Shown here: positions 59,776 through 64,000 of the stretch, one piece after another
Layout of the letters: the number at the start of each line of letters is the position of its first letter
Numbering within the stretch: the first letter of the stretch is position 1
From: Fusobacterium ulcerans ATCC 49185
GTDB lineage: Bacteria > Fusobacteriota > Fusobacteriia > Fusobacteriales > Fusobacteriaceae
Direction: 5' to 3'
DNA: 64,000 nucleotides
Assembly (NCBI RefSeq): GCF_900683735.1
Contig: NZ_LR215979.1
Span: 682,001-746,000, forward strand
The notes under the pieces: generated by a model
What the model saw: the letters and a program-made list of their open reading frames with translations, nothing else
Told to the model about the DNA's origin: nothing
Databases searched by the model: none
Made by a program: the position numbers and the translations under genes

Positions 59776-61647
59776 ATGGCTAAAAATATAAATGTCTTAT
59801 TGAGCTTGAAAGACCAATTTACAAAACCATTACAAAATGCAACTAAAAATACAAAAGTACTGGATAACCATTTGCAGAAAGCAAGTAATAAAGTAAAAGC
59901 TTTTGGGAATGCAACAAAAGAAGCGATGAAGACAGCAGCAAAGTATACAGCAATAGGATTTGGTGCATTAACTGCAGCAGCAGGGGTATTTATAAAGCAA
60001 TCTATTGATGCAGCAAAAGATAAATTGAAAGTAGATAGATTACTTGAAGCAAATTTGAAGAGAACAAAGAATTTTTCAATAGAAAGAATGTCAGCACTCA
60101 AGGATGAAGCAGGAGCTTTACAAGATTTGGGAGTAGTTGGAGATGATGTTATACTTGCAGGAGCAGGACAGCTTGCTATGTATAAATTGAATTATGATCA
60201 AATTAAAAAAACTATGCCTATTTTGGGTGATATGGTGGCTAAAGAAAAAGGATTTAATGCAACACAAGAAGATAGTATCGCTATGGCAGATGCTATTGGA
60301 AAAGCTTTGGATGGTAAAACTAAAGGGCTATTAAAATATGGAGTTCAATTGACAAAAGCAGAAGAAAAGGTTTTTAAAACAATGAAGGCTGAAAAAAGAT
60401 TGGATTTTATCACTAAAAAATTAAATACATCTATAGGAGGAACAAATAAAGCTTTAAGAGAAACTGATGAAGGGAAAATAATTTCAGCACAAGGAGCTTT
60501 TGGAGACATGCAGGCAGAAGTAGGAAAGAAACTTATGCCTTATTTAGGTAAATTAGCTGTATGGTTTCATTCTAAAATTCCAGGTATACAAGATTTGATA
60601 TTGGGAACTGCTGATAAAGTAGAACAGCTTATTATAAAAATTGATCCATATGTTACACAAATCAAGCAGTTGTTTGGCAGCTTATGGGATAAAGGAAAAC
60701 CTGCACTTGAAGAATTTAAAAATATATTATTGGAAGGAGCAGGACAGGCTATAGATATTGCACAAAGCATTATCGATAACTGGGACAGGATAAGTCCAAT
60801 AGTTTATACTGTGGTTGGTGCTTTGGCTGCATATAAAACTGTCATGTTTATTTCATCTACTTACACTTTAGCTATGGTTGGAGCTATGAAGCTAAAAACT
60901 ATATGGGATGGAATACAGGCAGCTAAAACTAAAGGGCTTACAATCCAGCAAATAGCTTTGAATGTTGCCATGAGTGCTAATCCAATTGGAATAGTTATTA
61001 CAGCAGTAGCAGCATTAGTAGGAGTTGGATGGATGCTATATAAAAATTGGGATTTAGTAAAAGCAAAAACTTTGCAACTTTGGGAGATGCTTGACAATAA
61101 TCCAATTGGGCGTGTGATTAAATGGTTTATTAAGTTTGTAAATCCAATTGGACAGGCTATTAATTTATTTTTGTGGTTAAAAGAAAATATTTATGATAAC
61201 TGGGATGTAATAAAAAATAAATTTATTCCTATTTTAGAAATGATAAAAAATCCAGTAGATACGGCTAAAAATGCTATTGGTGGGCTTATTGATAAACTTA
61301 AATTTTGGAATAATACAGAAATAAAAGATAAAACTATTAATATTACAGAGAATAAAGCCTCAGATAAATCTAAAACTAGGACAATTGGAAGGAAAGCACT
61401 TGGAACAAGTTATTTTAAAGGTGGGGAAACACAAATAAATGAAGGTGGCAGAACAGAAACGGCTATCTTACCAGCAGGAACAAAAGTAATGAGCCATGAA
61501 CAAAGTAAAACTATGATTGGAAAATCTAATCAAAAAGTAGAAGTACATGTTCATATTAGTGGAAATTTTATTGGAGAAAGGGAACATATGGAACGATATG
61601 CAGAATATACAGGAAGAAAAGTTATAGCAGCAATAGGTAATATGTAA
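59776..61647 (+). CDS. Tail tape measure protein
   Basis: A 623-residue protein. The N-terminal part (KDQFTKPLQNATKNTKVLDNHLQKASNKVKAFG) is helical, a hydrophobic stretch lies near residues 56-76 (IGFGALTAAAGVFI), and larger hydrophobic segments are at about 335-360 and 395-425. The C-terminus has GRKALGTSYFKGGETQINEGGRTETAILPAGTKVMSHEQS, common in tape measure proteins. It sets tail length and follows the chaperone gene as expected. AGGGGGTGA box. Confidence 0.92.
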   Translation: MAKNINVLLSLKDQFTKPLQNATKNTKVLDNHLQKASNKVKAFGNATKEAMKTAAKYTAIGFGALTAAAGVFIKQSIDAAKDKLKVDRLLEANLKRTKNFSIERMSALKDEAGALQDLGVVGDDVILAGAGQLAMYKLNYDQIKKTMPILGDMVAKEKGFNATQEDSIAMADAIGKALDGKTKGLLKYGVQLTKAEEKVFKTMKAEKRLDFITKKLNTSIGGTNKALRETDEGKIISAQGAFGDMQAEVGKKLMPYLGKLAVWFHSKIPGIQDLILGTADKVEQLIIKIDPYVTQIKQLFGSLWDKGKPALEEFKNILLEGAGQAIDIAQSIIDNWDRISPIVYTVVGALAAYKTVMFISSTYTLAMVGAMKLKTIWDGIQAAKTKGLTIQQIALNVAMSANPIGIVITAVAALVGVGWMLYKNWDLVKAKTLQLWEMLDNNPIGRVIKWFIKFVNPIGQAINLFLWLKENIYDNWDVIKNKFIPILEMIKNPVDTAKNAIGGLIDKLKFWNNTEIKDKTINITENKASDKSKTRTIGRKALGTSYFKGGETQINEGGRTETAILPAGTKVMSHEQSKTMIGKSNQKVEVHVHISGNFIGEREHMERYAEYTGRKVIAAIGNM

Positions 61648-61660
61648 GGAGGTGCAGGGT

Positions 61661-62101
61661 TTGGATATTATATTTATAGCAGAAAATGAAAATGGCCAAC
61701 AAGAAACAATCACAATCCCTGTAGTTCAGGGAATTGAGCCAATTATTTGTGAAACTACTGATGAAGAATTTCAAACGATAGATGGATCTGTTTTAAATTT
61801 AATAGGAGGAAAAGGATTAAGAAGTTTTTCCTTTTCCTCTTTTTTTCCTAGCAAGAAATATAGTTTTGTGAGTTGGGTAAGATACCAAGACATGCAAGAG
61901 TATGTTGATTTTTTAGAAAAATATAGAGATTTAAAAATCCCAATCAGGATAATTGTAGTAGATAGATATAAAGTAGTTTTAAATATGCTTTGCAGATATA
62001 AGTTTACTTATGCATTAAGAGATAAAGCTGGAGATATTCCATACACACTGGAAATAAAAGAATATGTTTTGCCAGTTCAAAGAAGTGATAACAATGTATA
62101 A
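61661..62101 (+). CDS. Baseplate/tail protein, XkdP-like
   Basis: A 146-residue protein. Start TTG is 7 bases after AAGGAGGTG; a GTG three codons upstream lies inside that box. GKGLRSFSFSSFFPSKKYSFV and IPIRIIVVDRYKVVLNMLCRYKFTYALRDKAGDIPYTLEIKEY match the core of XkdP-type proteins, without their C-terminal LysM part. It probably joins the tube tip to the baseplate. Confidence 0.8.
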   Translation: MDIIFIAENENGQQETITIPVVQGIEPIICETTDEEFQTIDGSVLNLIGGKGLRSFSFSSFFPSKKYSFVSWVRYQDMQEYVDFLEKYRDLKIPIRIIVVDRYKVVLNMLCRYKFTYALRDKAGDIPYTLEIKEYVLPVQRSDNNV

Positions 62102-63071
62102 AATTATTGTAAAAGATAAGGATATAACAGCTTACACAGCAAATCTAAATTGGCGTGATAGTGTTGATACATTAGGAGTAGAGTTAAATTTTGATGTGGC
62201 AGTAAATAGACATGATGAAAACTTTTCTTTTCTCTGGGATATCACACTTGGGGATAATGTACAGCTCATAAATAGTAAAGGTGAAAGTTTGCTTCAAGCT
62301 ATTATTGTATCAGAAAATTTAAATGAAAAAACAACAAACTTTGTGGCATATGATATGGCTTGGTATTTAAATAAATCTACAGTTATTAGACAATTTAAAA
62401 AAATGATAGGAAATGAATGTGTAAAATCTTTATGTGAAGAAATTGGAATTAAAGTTGAAGTTTCTGGGTTAGATACTAAGATAGATAAAATATATAAAGA
62501 TAAAGCTGTTTCAGAAGTGATTTATGACATTATTAATCAATGCTCACAACACAATTCCAAGAAATTTTTTATTGAAATGGATAAAGGGATATTGAAAGTA
62601 GGGTCTTTTAAAAAAATAAAGGTAACAGGGCAGTATGAGCTACATAAAAATCACTTTGTTAATGTGGCTGATTTTGTAGGTAATGTTTCTTTAAATAAAT
62701 CTATTATTGACATGAAAAACTCTGTCTTGGTAATAACAGCAGATAAAGAAGCTGTGAGAACAGTAGGAAAGGAACAGGATCAAGAAAGTATTAAAAAGTA
62801 TGGAATGTTGCAAGAGGTTGTAATACTTGATGAAAAGGAATATAAAAAAGCAAAACTTGTGGCAAAGAATGAGTTAAAAAAATTAAATAGAATTACTGAA
62901 AATTTTTCTATCACTATCTTAGGGGATGATAAAGTGAAAAGTGGCAGAGTAATTGATTTAGAAATACCTTTTTTCAATTTAAAAGGGGAATATTTAATAA
63001 AGGAAAGCAATCATATAGTACAAAATGGAATTCACAAATCAGAACTAAAGTTGGAGGTGTATCAGGAATGA
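62094..63071 (+). CDS. Baseplate hub protein, XkdQ-like
   Basis: A 325-residue protein: MYKIIVKDKDITAYTANLNWRDSVDTLGVELNFDV at the start and LKKLNRITENFSITILGDDKVKSGRVIDLEIPFFNLKGEYLIKESNHIV at the end are typical of XkdQ/gp27-like hub proteins. It overlaps the previous gene by 8 bases. Forms the hub to which spike proteins bind. Confidence 0.88.
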   Translation: MYKIIVKDKDITAYTANLNWRDSVDTLGVELNFDVAVNRHDENFSFLWDITLGDNVQLINSKGESLLQAIIVSENLNEKTTNFVAYDMAWYLNKSTVIRQFKKMIGNECVKSLCEEIGIKVEVSGLDTKIDKIYKDKAVSEVIYDIINQCSQHNSKKFFIEMDKGILKVGSFKKIKVTGQYELHKNHFVNVADFVGNVSLNKSIIDMKNSVLVITADKEAVRTVGKEQDQESIKKYGMLQEVVILDEKEYKKAKLVAKNELKKLNRITENFSITILGDDKVKSGRVIDLEIPFFNLKGEYLIKESNHIVQNGIHKSELKLEVYQE

Positions 63072-63604
63072 GTGATAATCAAAAAGCTTGGGATATAGCT
63101 ATGGCAGAGAAATTTAAAGAAAGAGATAACCCAAAGCCTATTGGAGCAGTCTTAGGAAAAATTTTAAGGCCACTTCCTGATATATCAATTGAATTATTAG
63201 GCGGTTATGGGATTTTAGATGCAGATAAGATTTATCTTTCTAATGCTATTACAAATAGATTAGCTATAGAATGCACAATAAAGGACTTTGAAAGTATGGG
63301 TAATAGTATTGAAAACATGAAAAGTTCCTTTATGGAGACTGGAACATGGACCCCATTCAAGCCTATTACTTTACCTTTACCATCAAATGATAAGACAGAA
63401 AGTGTTGATATAAAAATCCCAAAACAAACAAATGAAAAAGAAAATAAAACTAAAGGAAAATTTATACTGCAGACTGTATTTAATTTAATTCCTGGAATGT
63501 ATGTTTTAGTAATACCTAACTATGAGGAAGATAAATTTTTTGTAGTTGATGTATTTAATTATGCTCCGGAGGTGAGCCTTGAATGGGAATATTACCAGAA
63601 ATAA
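63068..63604 (+). CDS. DUF2577 baseplate protein (XkdR-like)
   Basis: A 178-residue protein. PKPIGAVLGKILRPLPDISIELLGGYGILDADKIYLSNAI and the end VLVIPNYEEDKFFVVDVF are typical of DUF2577 (OB-fold spike region). It begins within the XkdQ stop (ATGA) and overlaps the start of the next gene. Confidence 0.88.
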   Translation: MSDNQKAWDIAMAEKFKERDNPKPIGAVLGKILRPLPDISIELLGGYGILDADKIYLSNAITNRLAIECTIKDFESMGNSIENMKSSFMETGTWTPFKPITLPLPSNDKTESVDIKIPKQTNEKENKTKGKFILQTVFNLIPGMYVLVIPNYEEDKFFVVDVFNYAPEVSLEWEYYQK

Positions 63605-64000
63605 ATTTTATTGATTATTCAAAACAAGTAGCAGAGATTCAAAAAGAAACAAATGGAAAAACCTTTCTAATCGATTTCAAAAAAGGGAAGATGTTAAGAA
63701 AAAATGGAAAACTAATTAAAACAGATGATGAAAGAGCTGTAAGGATGTGGCTAGAAAAAGTACTTTTGACAGAGAAATATAAATGGAATATTTACAAAGG
63801 TAATGGAATTAATCAATATGGAATGACTTATAAAGCCAATTTACAAGGACAAAGATTTCCAACTCCTGTTTTATATAGTGAATTCATAAGAGAGCTGAAA
63901 GAAACAATATTAAAAAATAAACAAATTATTGAAATAAAAAACATAGACATACAACTAATAAAACATACATTGGAAACTAAATTTACAGTAGTGTTAAAGG
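63583..64000 (+). CDS. DUF2634 baseplate protein (XkdS-like), 3' end outside window
   Basis: It starts MGILPEINFIDYSKQVAEIQKE and has KTDDERAVRMWLEKVLLTEKYKWNIYKGNGINQYGM, the family pattern. GGAGGTGA lies 7 bases before the ATG. The gene runs off the right edge after 139 codons. Baseplate wedge protein of gp25-like type. Confidence 0.88.
   Translation, partial: MGILPEINFIDYSKQVAEIQKETNGKTFLIDFKKGKMLRKNGKLIKTDDERAVRMWLEKVLLTEKYKWNIYKGNGINQYGMTYKANLQGQRFPTPVLYSEFIRELKETILKNKQIIEIKNIDIQLIKHTLETKFTVVLK

Larger units (their letters stand above)
33060..64000. mobile_element. Prophage, HK97-type head and contractile tail (right end outside window)
   Basis: Integrase, CI/ImmA/Cro immunity region, replication genes, terminases, portal, protease, capsid, connectors, tail sheath, tube, tape measure and baseplate genes lie in the usual order. 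Sheath and XkdQ/XkdS-like genes show a myovirus-type tail. Two structural genes carry in-frame stops, so the element may be defective. Cargo genes sit between integrase and repressor and in the early region. Confidence 0.92.

Noticed and set aside
52590-63010. Several minus-strand frames of 60-110 codons opposite the late genes
   Set aside because: All lie fully inside well supported structural genes and show shadow-frame composition.

Overview
The window is AT-rich DNA from a bacterium that is most likely a Fusobacterium of the varium/ulcerans/mortiferum type. The evidence is strong A/T codon bias, purine-rich AGGAGG ribosome binding sites, TTGACA/TATAAT promoters, an outer-membrane TonB receptor beside SepF, a ThrE-type exporter pair, an AGCS symporter and phosphonate and cobalamin genes. 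The genus is inferred from gene content; no rRNA is present.

Chromosomal part (1 to about 30.4 kb). It runs: groES (3' end)-groEL; gltS; a phosphohexomutase followed by hemW, a YggS-type PLP protein, sepF and a PP-loop tRNA-thiolase-like gene, closely packed; an AGCS symporter behind a structured leader; an Rrf2 regulator; a two-gene threonine/serine exporter; an HU protein; a PRD-type regulator; a GNAT acetyltransferase; and rubrerythrin with a possible PerR-like operator. A complete 2-aminoethylphosphonate operon follows on the minus strand (phnS, phnT, fused permease, phnX, phnW): import, transamination to phosphonoacetaldehyde, then hydrolysis to acetaldehyde and phosphate. Next come a short EamA protein, a MITE-like element with long imperfect terminal inverted repeats, an nhaC-argH operon with a long leader holding two terminators, cobQ, and a cobalamin-riboswitch operon (TIM-barrel enzyme of unknown function, BtuB-like receptor, BtuF-like binding protein).

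From about 30.4 to 33.1 kb lie small orphan genes (a secreted protein, a membrane protein, a zinc-ribbon membrane protein, a 92-residue protein), a long perfect-looking hairpin, and TTGGTCACAA motifs that resemble integrase arm sites. This is the border of an integrated element.

From about 33.1 kb to the right edge is a prophage with an HK97-type head and a contractile tail; its right end is outside the window. The order is integrase; a defence-like module (XRE regulator, DUF4297/Cap4-like nuclease, SMC/ABC-like ATPase); a second candidate module of a sce7726-type nuclease-like gene convergent with a beta-family (sce7725-type) gene; ImmA/IrrE and a CI-like repressor facing a Cro-like gene; KilA-N protein, many small early genes, replisome organizer and DnaC-like loader; lipoprotein/MORN and membrane-protein cassettes with their own terminators; a DUF1492-type regulator; HNH endonuclease, terminases, portal, protease, capsid, connectors, sheath, tube, tail-assembly chaperone, tape measure and baseplate genes.

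The most notable points are the two adjacent candidate anti-phage modules between integrase and immunity region, two in-frame ochre codons that interrupt a gp10-like tail completion gene and the tail-assembly chaperone (suggesting a decaying or conditionally defective prophage), and a well formed programmed -1 frameshift site (A AAA AAC, 7-nt spacer, 9-bp hairpin) still preserved in the chaperone gene.
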